Source: Sulfurimonas sp. hsl 1-7
Lineage (GTDB): Bacteria > Campylobacterota > Campylobacteria > Campylobacterales > Sulfurimonadaceae
Length of the DNA: 64,000 nucleotides
Direction of reading: 5' to 3'
Assembly: GCF_030577135.1 (NCBI RefSeq)
Contig: NZ_JAUIRR010000003.1
Location: 310,888 to 374,887, forward strand
Part shown: piece by piece, positions 33,740 through 42,770 of the stretch
Numbering within the stretch: position 1 is the stretch's first letter
Layout: each line of letters starts with the position of its first letter
Made by a program: the position numbers and the translations under genes
The notes under the pieces: generated by a model
The model's input: the letters and a program-made list of their open reading frames with translations, nothing else
Told to the model about the DNA's origin: nothing
Databases searched by the model: none

Positions 33740-35289
33740 CTTTCTAAAATATTTTTACCGCTACCGAGTGATGCTTGTAGAATTTCAGACATATAGTTAC
33801 TTTTCCATCCGCACATTCTGCTTGGATGAAAATCTTTCAGCTCTTTAATGATCATCTCTTTTGTTACAACAAAATCATTGTCAAAGATACGGTTTTCAAG
33901 TACTACTCCATGTTGCAGCATCTTGTTTACAGCTCTTGTTGAAGCAGAAACGACTTTAAAATTTCCCGAAGAATCCATCGGATTGTCGTTATTAAGCACG
34001 CGTGAAAATTCAAATACATCAAGCATTGACACAACACCGTTATCTTCAACCCTTTTTTCAGGTTCAGAAATTTTTACTATTCGTCTTCTTCCGTCGGGAA
34101 AACGAACAATCTGTACAATCAGATCAACTGCTGAGATGATTTGTGAGCGCACAAAGTTCATGTTTGCCGTAGGGCGTGCTTCAAGAAACATATTTTCTAT
34201 TCTTACAATTGCTTCTTTCGTATCATCTGCATGGATCGTAGTCATTGAACCCGGATGTCCCGTATTCATTGCATTAAGCATGGTCACAATCTCCGGACCG
34301 CGACACTCCCCAACAACTATCCTTCTTGGACTTGAACGAAGTGCTGTACGTAAAAGTGTCTCTATTGTAACAGCACCGGCACCCTCTTCATTTTCAGGAC
34401 GCGCTTCAAATGATCTAATCGCATGACAAGGCATCTGCGGTTTCATCTCTTTCGTATCTTCAATAGTTAAAAGCTGATCTTTCTCATCAATAAAACGGGT
34501 AATCGCATTTAAAAAAGTAGTCTTTCCGCTCGATGTACCTCCGGAAACGACAATATTTAGTTTCCCCTTGATCGCTTTGATCAAAAAATATGCCATTTTA
34601 AGATCAATCATATTCGTATCGATTAGACTTTCAAATAAAAGAGGTATCTCACGGAACTTTCTTACCGTCACATATGAACCTGGTTTACCGTCTTTATCAA
34701 GGTTTGCGGCAATTGGAGGGATCTGAATCTCTATACGTGAACCGTCATTGAGTTTTGCCGAAGCAATTGGAGAAGATTCATCAACTTTTCTGTTTGATTC
34801 ATTCAACATTCTTGAGATAATTTTTCTCAAATCCTCTTCACTTCTAAAACGAAACGGTGTTGTAAGCGTTTGTCCTTCATAGATCACATCGATATAATCT
34901 TTTGTATTTACGATGATATCATTTAAGCCGCTTCCTGCAAGACGTATAATTGTTGTTAGCGGTCCGTAATATAAAAGATTATCGATCAAAAAGTCGGCAA
35001 TCTCACTTTTAAGCGCTGTTTTTGGAATATTAAAATCACTAATATGCTTGAGAACCACCTCGCGCACCATCTTTTCAGTCAATTCAGCCTGAATATTTAA
35101 CTTATCTATAAACTTGTCATATATTTGACATGCCAGTTCATAATAGTTTTCATCTCTATATAAAAGGGGGAAACAAAAAGTTGTACAATTCACATCATCA
35201 CTTGCAACTGTTTCAACACTGTTTTTTGTTGATTCCACTTCACTCTCTAAAGTATTGGCAAACCCTTTAATTTTCTCCTTTAAAGCCAC
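33721..35289 (-). CDS. tadA: Tad pilus assembly/retraction ATPase TadA (CpaF)
   Basis: The 522-residue secretion ATPase has a Walker A box GGTSSGKTTF (near residue 250), an Asp box (LLTIEDTKEMKP), a Walker B-like RRIVVGECRGPE and a His box (GHPGSMTTIHAD). These are the VirB11/CpaF subgroup marks. A hexamer powers Tad pilus extension and retraction at the inner membrane. It overlaps tadZ by 10 bp and tadB by 19 bp. Confidence 0.95.
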   Translation of the reverse strand: MALKEKIKGFANTLESEVESTKNSVETVASDDVNCTTFCFPLLYRDENYYELACQIYDKFIDKLNIQAELTEKMVREVVLKHISDFNIPKTALKSEIADFLIDNLLYYGPLTTIIRLAGSGLNDIIVNTKDYIDVIYEGQTLTTPFRFRSEEDLRKIISRMLNESNRKVDESSPIASAKLNDGSRIEIQIPPIAANLDKDGKPGSYVTVRKFREIPLLFESLIDTNMIDLKMAYFLIKAIKGKLNIVVSGGTSSGKTTFLNAITRFIDEKDQLLTIEDTKEMKPQMPCHAIRSFEARPENEEGAGAVTIETLLRTALRSSPRRIVVGECRGPEIVTMLNAMNTGHPGSMTTIHADDTKEAIVRIENMFLEARPTANMNFVRSQIISAVDLIVQIVRFPDGRRRIVKISEPEKRVEDNGVVSMLDVFEFSRVLNNDNPMDSSGNFKVVSASTRAVNKMLQHGVVLENRIFDNDFVVTKEMIIKELKDFHPSRMCGWKSNYMSEILQASLGSGKNILERWPNLQ

Positions 35290-36473
35290 TTTTTAACCTT
35301 TGCAAAAAATGACGTATTACATAACTGTTCACGTGTTATGGCATTTTCATCCACAATAAAAAACTTTTTGATCATTTCTCGCAATCCATCCATAAAAGGA
35401 GCATCAGGATACAATTCACATACAAGTTTTGCTTCATTCCAACACTCTCGTAAATGCAATGCATCGTTTGGAAGAGAATGATCGATTTCAAAGTTGTGTT
35501 TTAAACCTTTTGAGAGGATCTTCTTTGCTTCCTCATGTGTTACACTTCCATAGGCATCAGCACGATTAGCGATAATGTGGGTTTTGTTATACCAACCACT
35601 CTTATCGATAATATCTATATAGGTTTTTAAAATTGACATTGAAGGGATATTGAACTCTGTAACTACAAAAATATCGTCAGCCATCTCCTGAATATCAACT
35701 TCTAAATCTTTATCTTTAAATGTACCGATATCTATAAGTATAAAATCAAAACGCTCTTTAATTTTCATGATAAAATTTAAGAAAACCTGTATATTCTCTG
35801 CTCTTGAGAACTCCTCTTTATCGGTATGTTTTTGGATCCCCGGAACAAAAAAAAGATTATTGCTCAACTTTATTAGACCGTTATGAAAGAGTTCATCGAG
35901 TTCTAAACTTTGCACACCTGCAATATCTACAATTGTTTTGGTTGGTTGAATCACGTCAAAAAAGAGGTTTGAAACCGCTTTTGTATCGGTAAAATCTAAG
36001 AAAAGCACATTTTTCTGTGGATACTCATCTGCTATAGTTTTTGCAAGGTTCATAGTGATTGTAGTTGTCCCTACACCACCGTTAATCCCCGTAAATACTG
36101 AAACATTACTGTTCCCTTTTCTCTGCTTTATAATGTTTTGAGAGTTCGTAATATAACTAATGAGTTCATCCGTATCTATTTTTTCATAGTTCAAATAAAC
36201 ATCAACACCCAATTTCCCGGCTAAAAGTGAAAAAGCAACATCATCTTTTCCCATAAGAATAATATAAATGTTGTTTGAAAAGCTGATCTGCTCAAGTGCT
36301 TCTATCTCTTCTAAAGTATCTACTTTATATAAAAGCACAAGATCACGGTTTTTATTTGCAGCATAGTAGCTGATAAACTCTTTGATGTTTAAAAAGTTTT
36401 CTATATCCGTAAACTCGTCATAAAGGTCAAATCTATTCTCTTCATAATTTTGTGAAACATATGCTATAACCAT
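35280..36473 (-). CDS. tadZ: Pilus-localising ATPase TadZ/CpaE (MinD/ParA family)
   Basis: The 397-residue protein has an N-terminal receiver-like domain without phosphorylation signatures and a C-terminal ParA/MinD ATPase domain, with a deviant Walker A GINGGVGTTTITMNLA (residues about 128-143) and FDFILIDIGTFKD as Walker B. TadZ and CpaE place the Tad machine at the pole. It overlaps tadA by 10 bp. Confidence 0.9.
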   Translation of the reverse strand: MVIAYVSQNYEENRFDLYDEFTDIENFLNIKEFISYYAANKNRDLVLLYKVDTLEEIEALEQISFSNNIYIILMGKDDVAFSLLAGKLGVDVYLNYEKIDTDELISYITNSQNIIKQRKGNSNVSVFTGINGGVGTTTITMNLAKTIADEYPQKNVLFLDFTDTKAVSNLFFDVIQPTKTIVDIAGVQSLELDELFHNGLIKLSNNLFFVPGIQKHTDKEEFSRAENIQVFLNFIMKIKERFDFILIDIGTFKDKDLEVDIQEMADDIFVVTEFNIPSMSILKTYIDIIDKSGWYNKTHIIANRADAYGSVTHEEAKKILSKGLKHNFEIDHSLPNDALHLRECWNEAKLVCELYPDAPFMDGLREMIKKFFIVDENAITREQLCNTSFFAKVKKWL

Positions 36474-36475
36474 TA

Positions 36476-38200
36476 TTAGTTGCCTCTTTGAATATTCATT
36501 AATTTATAGGTTGATGTTGTACCTGCTGCTTCGGGTTCAAAACCGTTTTGAATCTCTTTAAGATGTAAGATCAAGCCTTTATGCACTTTACTTTGAAATT
36601 CATCAACCTTCCAATTCTCTGCATTGATAACGGCATCAAGTTGCTCATCATACGTTACTCCCCCCTCTGTTGTACCAAGGGTAGGAATCATAAATGAAAA
36701 CATATCAAAAAGCCATGATGTTGATGTTTCATTTTTATTTCTCATACACCAATCCAGCCAATCTTCGTTTGATACGTTTGCCGTACCTGTTGTTTTAGTA
36801 ACGCCCCATGTAGTTTTCGTTGTTGTTGTAATATTCAATTCTGAATAGTCTGTATAAGAGGTACCGAGATCAAATTCGGTATTTGTATATATATTTTTAT
36901 AATATGTATTTTTGTTATACATAGGTGGAAATGGCCATATCAATTTTTTCACCGTACAAGCTTCCACTTCTGTACCATATACACTCTCAAGACCAAGCAG
37001 TGTAAAATATTTAAAATCAGTTACTGTGCTGCCGTCAGTTTCTAAGAAAGTAAGTGCCATAGGATTTGTAAAGTTAAAATCCAACATCACAACCTGTGTA
37101 AGTTCTTTTGCAGTTGAACCGAAGAAAAACTTCATCATCGAATCAAACATAAAACTCATAGGCTTAAACATCTCAGTTAAAAAGCTTGTACCGGTATTTG
37201 GATCAAGTTTTTCTGTAATATAGTTAACTCCGTCTAATTTTCCTGCCAATGTTAAAAGAGTAGACTCTGTGTCTTCTGCAACTATTGCCGGTACTATTTT
37301 CAAATCCGGTGCATTTGTAATAAAAGGGATGAAACTTGAAAGACCAAAGAAACTCACCCCTTTACAAGTAGAACTTCCAGAAGTGAATGTAAAAAAGAAA
37401 ACGTTACACGTCTCCTCTTGAGCAGAATCCTCTTGAATAGTATAATCCACCAAAGAGACTCTTTTCGTATTATCTGACGTATTTACCTCATTTGTATAAA
37501 TTGTACTGTTTTTTGGAATGAAATAATCTTTCTGTAAACCAAAAGTAATATTGGCTATATATCTATTTCTAATTTCAGGAGAATCGATTAAACTTAAACT
37601 CTCTGCTGTCAAAGAGGCAAAAAAATTCACAAACATCTTAGTCATAAAACCAAAAAAAGTCTTTGGTTTTTCAGAAAGATGGTCATTAGCTACCGTTTCC
37701 TGATAATACATACCATCTCTATAAACATCTATCGGATAAAAGGCATCATCTGCCGTTGTATTGTACTCTTTTGCCGAATTAAAAGGGATTCTGTATTCAC
37801 CTGTAGGTAAATCATTACCGTTAGCATCTTTTTGCAAATCTAAATTATCAAGTGTGTTTTGGTTCAACAAAAATGGTTTCTGTCCTGAACATCCAGCCGT
37901 ATCTAAAGCACCATCTTTACAAGCAAAAGAACTTTCTACATTAATTTGAACAGTTCCCGATGTTGAAATAAGCTCAAAGTTTTCCTGTGCTGTCCCTGAA
38001 CCGTTTAGTGAAAATTTTTTCCAATAATTATCTACTTTGAAATTAGTTGTCTCTATTGTGACATCTCTTTCATAAACATTATTTCCGTACTGATCCTGTC
38101 CTAAATTTCTTTCTTCTCCAAAAGTAACATTTGTATCTGTTTCTACCGCTAAAAGTGTTACACCTATTAACAATAGTGACCCTACTATTTTACTTAACAT
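36476..38200 (-). CDS. Large secreted protein of the Tad cluster, unknown family
   Basis: The 574-residue protein has a signal peptide (MLSKIVGSLLLIGVTLLA) and a long Asn/Thr/Asp-rich, strand-rich exported part. Cys-containing segments occur near residues 84-94 (ACKDGALDTAGC), around ETCN...SSTCK, and at DWCMRN. Short aromatic-rich helices (FFGFMTKMFVNFF, SFMFDSMMKFFF) interrupt it. I recognise no domain. It sits between the 97-residue membrane protein and tadZ, 2 bp from the latter, so it belongs to the pilus operon. An adhesin, minor pilin or periplasmic assembly factor (TadG- or RcpB-position analogue) is possible. Confidence 0.75.
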   Translation of the reverse strand: MLSKIVGSLLLIGVTLLAVETDTNVTFGEERNLGQDQYGNNVYERDVTIETTNFKVDNYWKKFSLNGSGTAQENFELISTSGTVQINVESSFACKDGALDTAGCSGQKPFLLNQNTLDNLDLQKDANGNDLPTGEYRIPFNSAKEYNTTADDAFYPIDVYRDGMYYQETVANDHLSEKPKTFFGFMTKMFVNFFASLTAESLSLIDSPEIRNRYIANITFGLQKDYFIPKNSTIYTNEVNTSDNTKRVSLVDYTIQEDSAQEETCNVFFFTFTSGSSTCKGVSFFGLSSFIPFITNAPDLKIVPAIVAEDTESTLLTLAGKLDGVNYITEKLDPNTGTSFLTEMFKPMSFMFDSMMKFFFGSTAKELTQVVMLDFNFTNPMALTFLETDGSTVTDFKYFTLLGLESVYGTEVEACTVKKLIWPFPPMYNKNTYYKNIYTNTEFDLGTSYTDYSELNITTTTKTTWGVTKTTGTANVSNEDWLDWCMRNKNETSTSWLFDMFSFMIPTLGTTEGGVTYDEQLDAVINAENWKVDEFQSKVHKGLILHLKEIQNGFEPEAAGTTSTYKLMNIQRGN

Positions 38201-38206
38201 TAAATC

Positions 38207-38500
38207 TCACCCTCCCCCGTTTTCTATCTTGTTCTTAACCATGATATACTCTACATAAGCATCTACGTTTTGATTCACCTGTGCTTCTGAAAGAGTTGCA
38301 TTTTGCTCTTTTGCTTCAGCTTCTATTTTGTAGCGGTACTTCACCGAAGATATCAGTAACTTCTCTTGTACTTTTTGTAACTTACTTACATTGTTTATGG
38401 TATGTAAGTTGTCATCCGATCCGCCTATAATCATGATGAACCAAAACAGTGTCATTATGGCAATTAACAATGGTACTAAAGCAGCCGAAGCTTTTCTCAT
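38207..38500 (-). CDS. Small membrane protein of the Tad cluster
   Basis: The 97-residue protein has one N-terminal membrane helix (LVPLLIAIMTLFWFIMIIGG) and a helical, charged soluble part (KLQKVQEKLLISSVKYRYK, then a Glu-rich C-terminus). The ATG at 38500 overlaps the tadV stop as ATGA, which marks it as the true start; a longer in-frame ORF from 38656 is a shadow of tadV. It could be a pseudopilin or a TadF/TadG analogue. No family was recognised. Confidence 0.65.
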   Translation of the reverse strand: MRKASAALVPLLIAIMTLFWFIMIIGGSDDNLHTINNVSKLQKVQEKLLISSVKYRYKIEAEAKEQNATLSEAQVNQNVDAYVEYIMVKNKIENGGG

Positions 38501-38895
38501 ATTTTCCCTAACATATAAGCCCCTAATGCCGCTAACGTCATAGCAGGTGCGAAGGCAAACGATTTTCTCTGCAGTAAGGCTAAAATCATCAGATGTATCA
38601 CTCCTGAGAGTGCTATAAAAACACCTACTTGTTCCAAACCTAAAAAAAGTGCACAAAAGGCACCATACCTTATATCTCCACCACCAAAAACCATACCAAA
38701 AAGTATAGGTATTATAAAGATAAAAACTACTAAACCTACGGCTATAAAATCCGTCATTACCAGTGTTTCATTACTCCACTTTAATAAACCCATAAATAAT
38801 ATCGCAGGAATAATGATCTTGTCTGGTATCAATCTTTTTTTATAATCAATATAGGAGACTACACTTGCAATAACTATAAAAAAACTTAATAGCAA
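38497..38895 (-). CDS. tadV: Tad prepilin peptidase TadV/CpaA
   Basis: The 132-residue membrane protein has the two catalytic aspartates of type IV prepilin peptidases: SYIDYKKRLIPDKI near residue 17 and GGGDIRYGAF (GxGD motif) near residue 74. It lacks the N-methylase domain, as in the TadV/CpaA subgroup. It processes Flp pilin and pseudopilins. The start is a TTG at 38895 with GGAG a few bases before it. It is the first gene of the Tad operon. Confidence 0.88.
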   Translation of the reverse strand: MLLSFFIVIASVVSYIDYKKRLIPDKIIIPAILFMGLLKWSNETLVMTDFIAVGLVVFIFIIPILFGMVFGGGDIRYGAFCALFLGLEQVGVFIALSGVIHLMILALLQRKSFAFAPAMTLAALGAYMLGKI

Positions 38896-38929
38896 GAGGC
38901 TCCGATTTAAATTATGTTTTATAATATTT

Positions 38930-38946
38930 TGTGATATAAATGTGAT
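38930..38946 (-). promoter_or_regulatory. TGTGAT direct repeat upstream of tadV
   Basis: TGTGAT occurs at 38930-38935 and 38941-38946, an 11-bp period and in the same orientation relative to its gene as the repeats upstream of flp. A minus-strand TATTAT/TATAAA -10-like sequence follows near 38919-38926. The 211-bp gap between tadV and the copper lipoprotein gene is otherwise AT-rich and featureless. Confidence 0.35.
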
Positions 38947-39106
38947 TATAGGAGAGAGAAGCTTAACGCTAATTGAAATCTACTTAAATAAGGTATTATT
39001 ATGTAAATTTTCATATTCTTTAACAGAAGCACTGTTTTATGAATTAAAAAAAATTATAATAACTATTAAATGTATTAGTTATAAAAAATAAAGTTTACTT
39101 ATAATG

Positions 39107-39394
39107 TTATTTTGTAAGTTTACCCGTTTCAGGTGAGCGGATACAATCATAAACAGCTTTCGTAGTTTTTGCCTTGAGCACACACTCTCTTCGTGTATCG
39201 TCCTCACGCATCTGACTAATTATATTTTTTTTCTTCTTAGCCAGGACACCGCTGCCGTCAACAAGGTTTGCACCGCATTTTCCTACACCGCATTTCATAG
39301 CGGCAGGGGCTGTTTTTTTTGTCTCCTTCTGTTCGTTACATCCAGCCAGAATCAAGCCTAAAACAAGAAGGAAAAAAATATTTTTAATCATCAT
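39107..39394 (-). CDS. Small lipoprotein with KCGxGKCG motif at the end of the copper operon
   Basis: The 95-residue protein has a lipoprotein signal peptide (lipobox LAGC). The mature part begins with MKCGVGKCGANL, followed by a Lys-rich stretch and a C-terminal helix with two further Cys (RRECVL and YDCIR). The same MKCG-x-GKCG element ends the GKCG peptide at 47633. GKCG repeats mark HvfA-type copper-binding peptide precursors. It directly follows the HMA protein gene. A Cu(I)-binding role at the membrane is inference. Confidence 0.7.
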   Translation of the reverse strand: MMIKNIFFLLVLGLILAGCNEQKETKKTAPAAMKCGVGKCGANLVDGSGVLAKKKKNIISQMREDDTRRECVLKAKTTKAVYDCIRSPETGKLTK

Positions 39395-39682
39395 CTACTC
39401 TTTTGCCAATTCAAACTTACCGATAGCGCAAGAGACGAAACTTTTCGCTTTTGCGGCATTGGTATCTAAAAAATCAAGTTTCTCGTCACTCATAGGGTAT
39501 CCGAGTTTCTTTAACTCTCTGCGTAACATTTCGATCTCCTCTTCTACTATTTTTAAAGTGATCTCACGAGGCATAACATCCAAATTGACTTCGATTTCAC
39601 CGAACTGCTCTTTGAGCTTTGTTGTCAAGGTATTAGCACACCCTGTACACTTTACATTTTGTACCTGAAATGTTTGTATCAT
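39395..39682 (-). CDS. HMA-domain heavy-metal-binding protein (CopZ-like)
   Basis: The 95-residue protein has an N-terminal HMA fold with the KCTGCANTL metal site (residues about 10-18) and LKKLGYP toward its end. A C-terminal extension carries one more Cys (FVSCAIGKFEL). Such proteins chaperone Cu(I) or a similar metal in the cytoplasm. The ATG at 39682 overlaps the RND stop as ATGA; a longer start at 39697 is less likely. It may hand metal to, or sense for, the CusABC pump. Confidence 0.85.
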   Translation of the reverse strand: MIQTFQVQNVKCTGCANTLTTKLKEQFGEIEVNLDVMPREITLKIVEEEIEMLRRELKKLGYPMSDEKLDFLDTNAAKAKSFVSCAIGKFELAKE

Positions 39683-42600
39683 CGTTTCATCTCCCATTTT
39701 GCATAAATCTCATAAAGTATCGGTATTATAACAAGACTCAGTATAGCCGAACTTACAATTCCTCCCAGCATTGGAGCTGCAATGCGCTGCATCACCTCAC
39801 TCCCTATGCCGTTTGTATACATGATCGGTGCAAGCCCCGCAAGTATGGAGAAAGTTGTCATCAATTTTGGACGCACACGCTGTACAGCCCCTTCATAGAT
39901 GGCAGCTCGTATATCTTTGGCTCCGCTTACCGCCTCTTGCAAATAAACAATCATCACTATAGCTGTCTCTGCAGCCACTCCAAGCAGTGCTAAAAATCCG
40001 ACAATCACAGCTATACTCATAGAAAAATCAAGCATATAGATATAAAGAAGTCCCCCTAAAAGTGCAAACGGCAAACTAAAAAAGACTATCAGTGTCGGGA
40101 TAATTTTTCTAAGTGCTAGATAGATAAGTACCATTATCACTAAAAGTACAAGAGGAATGATCCATATAATCTTCTCCATTGCACGATCGAGATACTGCGA
40201 CTGTCCCGCAAACTCTATGTAGTAACCATCTTCAAGTTTTACACTCTCAAGCATCTTTTTCGCACCTGAGACATACTCTTTTACACTCACACCCTCTTGA
40301 GGTGTGATATAGATAAAGGTAACCGGTTTTGCAAGTTCGCTTTTAATCACCGACTGATTTTCTTTATAATAAACATCTGCCAAAGAGCCAAGCGGTACAA
40401 ACCCGAGTTTTGTTTTGATCTGGATATTTTTTACAGATGCCAGAGTATCGCGGTCCCTGTCCTCAAGACGCAGTGCGATCGGGTAACGCTCCAACCCTTT
40501 ATAAAGCATCGAGAGTTTAAGCCCCCCGACACCAAAAGAGATATACTGTAACACTTGTGCTTTTGTAAGCCCATATCGCTGCAGCTTATCTTCATTAAGA
40601 TCGACATAAAGATAGTACCCCGTACCTGCCTGATCCGCAAGGACTGAAAGTGTTTTGTCATAAGTTCTCAGTTTCTCTTCAATCTCTTTAGCATACTTTT
40701 GCAACCCTTTTGCATCTTTTCCGTAGAGTTTAATCCCGATAGGCGTGCGTATACCGCTAAGGAGCATATCTATACGACCCCGAATAGGATAGGTCCATGA
40801 ATTTGTCAGTCCAGGGATATCAAGAGCACGTTCCATATCCTCTTTAAGTGACTCATAGGTCACACCCTCTCTCCACTGTGATTTCGGTTTAAAAGTAATA
40901 ATGCTCTCAACCATCCCAAGCGGTGCCGGATCGGTAGCACTGTTTGCCCTCCCCCCTTTTCCAAAAACATGCTCAACCTCGGGAAAACTTTTGATGATCG
41001 CATCGGTTTTTTGTGTCAGTGCTTTTGACTGATCGATGCTGATTCCGTAAGGGGTAACCGGCATGTACATAAAGGTCTGTTCATTTAACATCGGCATAAA
41101 TTCCCACTTCAAAGCATTATAAAGGGGATAAATAGAACCCAGAGAGACAAGCAAAAACAGAATCAAAATATATCTCAGCTTGAGTGCATATGTGAGTATC
41201 GGATGGTAGATCACAATAAAAAAACGATTAATCGGATTACGAGTTTCATCCATAATTTTTCCTTTTACAAAAAGGAGAATAAGTACAGGTACCAGTGTGA
41301 TACTCAGCATAGCTCCGGCACTCATCGCAAAGGTTTTTGTAAAAGCTAAAGGGGTAAAAAGCAGCCCTTCCTGATTTGAAAGTGCAAAAATAGGTAAAAA
41401 AGAAACCACGATCAGTGTAAGTGCGAAAAAGATTGGACGACCTACTCTTTGTGAGGATTGTAAAACAATCTCAAAACGCTCTTTATAATCAGGTTCTCTG
41501 GAATGCTGTACATAAAATTTATTAAGCATTTTGTGGGCATTTTCGATCATTACAATCGAGGCATCTACCATCGCTCCTATGGCGATGGCAATCCCGCCCA
41601 AACTCATGATGTTTGAACCGACTCCAAAAAACTTCATAAGTAAAAAAGTAACTCCGACAGTCAAAGGGACTATAAAAAGAACTATCAAGGCTGATCGAAA
41701 ATGAAGGAGAAAAAGACCAATTACAACGATTACGATAATGCTCTCTTCAATCAGCGTATCTTTTAAAGTGCCCAAAGCCCCGTCTATCAGCTCGGAGCGG
41801 TCATACACGGTAGTTACATCAACCCCATCTATTTTAAGCTCTTTCATCTTTACCTTGATATTTTGCAGTACTTTGTAAACATCTTCACCGTAACGGACAA
41901 GCACGATACCACCGACCACTTCCCCTTGACCATCAAGATCAGCCATACCGCGACGAGCTGCAGGTACAAGACGTACATCTGCAATATCACCGAGTGTAAG
42001 AGGGACTCCATCTTTCAGCGCTACCGTAAGCTTTTTGATATCATCTAAGTTTTTAAGGTACCCTTTTGCCTGCACCATCCATTCGTAACCGTTTTTAATG
42101 ACAATCCGTCCGCCCGTGTCGTTATTATTTTTTTGCAACACCTGTGCAATCTCATTGATACTCAAGTTATACTTTACGAGTGTATCGTTTGTAACACTCA
42201 CCTCATAAGTTGGAACAAAACCCCCTATTGAAGCAACTTCGCTGACTCCATCAACACCCATCAAGGCGTATTTATAGTAATAATCCTGCAAAGTGCGAAG
42301 TTCACTCAAGTTTTTCGTTTTTGAACTCAATGCATACTCATACACCCAGCCGACACCGCTTGCATCGGGTCCGAGTGTCACACTCATATTTTTTGGAAGT
42401 TTTGATTGCACTGTGGCTAACTGCTCAAGTACCCGGCTTCTCGCCCAGTAAAGATCGGTATCTTCTTTAAATATGATATAGATCAAAGCATTTTCATAAG
42501 TGGAATACCCGCGTACCGTCTCTATATTTGCGATTGAAAGAAATTCTGAGACCAGCGGATAAGTACCTTGCTCCTCTATGGTTTGGGGAGACTGACCATT

Positions 42601-42762
42601 ATATTTTACCTGTACGATTACCTGTGGCGGGGAAAGATCAGGCAGAGCGTCTAACGGGGTATTACGCATACTCCAAATACTGCCTATGACTAAAAAAAGT
42701 GTCGCAAACAAGATGAGAAACTTGTTTTTAATACTAAAGTCTATAATCTTTTCTATCATCAT
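39679..42762 (-). CDS. cusA: Heavy-metal efflux RND pump, CusA/CzcA family
   Basis: The 1027-residue RND transporter has 12 predicted membrane helices. NTPLDALPDLSPPQVIVQV at the N-terminus, DLYWARSRVLEQL and GPDASGVGWVYEYAL match CusA closely, and the helix-4 region carries the proton-relay acidic residues (VDASIVMIENA). This subgroup exports Cu(I)/Ag(I) across both membranes with CusB and CusC. The three genes are in the order cusC-cusB-cusA with gaps or overlaps of under 10 bp. Confidence 0.92.
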   Translation of the reverse strand: MMIEKIIDFSIKNKFLILFATLFLVIGSIWSMRNTPLDALPDLSPPQVIVQVKYNGQSPQTIEEQGTYPLVSEFLSIANIETVRGYSTYENALIYIIFKEDTDLYWARSRVLEQLATVQSKLPKNMSVTLGPDASGVGWVYEYALSSKTKNLSELRTLQDYYYKYALMGVDGVSEVASIGGFVPTYEVSVTNDTLVKYNLSINEIAQVLQKNNNDTGGRIVIKNGYEWMVQAKGYLKNLDDIKKLTVALKDGVPLTLGDIADVRLVPAARRGMADLDGQGEVVGGIVLVRYGEDVYKVLQNIKVKMKELKIDGVDVTTVYDRSELIDGALGTLKDTLIEESIIVIVVIGLFLLHFRSALIVLFIVPLTVGVTFLLMKFFGVGSNIMSLGGIAIAIGAMVDASIVMIENAHKMLNKFYVQHSREPDYKERFEIVLQSSQRVGRPIFFALTLIVVSFLPIFALSNQEGLLFTPLAFTKTFAMSAGAMLSITLVPVLILLFVKGKIMDETRNPINRFFIVIYHPILTYALKLRYILILFLLVSLGSIYPLYNALKWEFMPMLNEQTFMYMPVTPYGISIDQSKALTQKTDAIIKSFPEVEHVFGKGGRANSATDPAPLGMVESIITFKPKSQWREGVTYESLKEDMERALDIPGLTNSWTYPIRGRIDMLLSGIRTPIGIKLYGKDAKGLQKYAKEIEEKLRTYDKTLSVLADQAGTGYYLYVDLNEDKLQRYGLTKAQVLQYISFGVGGLKLSMLYKGLERYPIALRLEDRDRDTLASVKNIQIKTKLGFVPLGSLADVYYKENQSVIKSELAKPVTFIYITPQEGVSVKEYVSGAKKMLESVKLEDGYYIEFAGQSQYLDRAMEKIIWIIPLVLLVIMVLIYLALRKIIPTLIVFFSLPFALLGGLLYIYMLDFSMSIAVIVGFLALLGVAAETAIVMIVYLQEAVSGAKDIRAAIYEGAVQRVRPKLMTTFSILAGLAPIMYTNGIGSEVMQRIAAPMLGGIVSSAILSLVIIPILYEIYAKWEMKR

Positions 42763-42770
42763 AAATCCCT

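Noticed and set aside
33054-34426. Plus-strand ORFs of 144 and 192 codons
   Set aside because: They are antisense to tadB and tadA, which have full domain evidence.
38501-38656. N-terminal extension of the small Tad membrane protein
   Set aside because: The extension is an out-of-frame reading of tadV; the ATG at 38500 overlapping the tadV stop is the better start.
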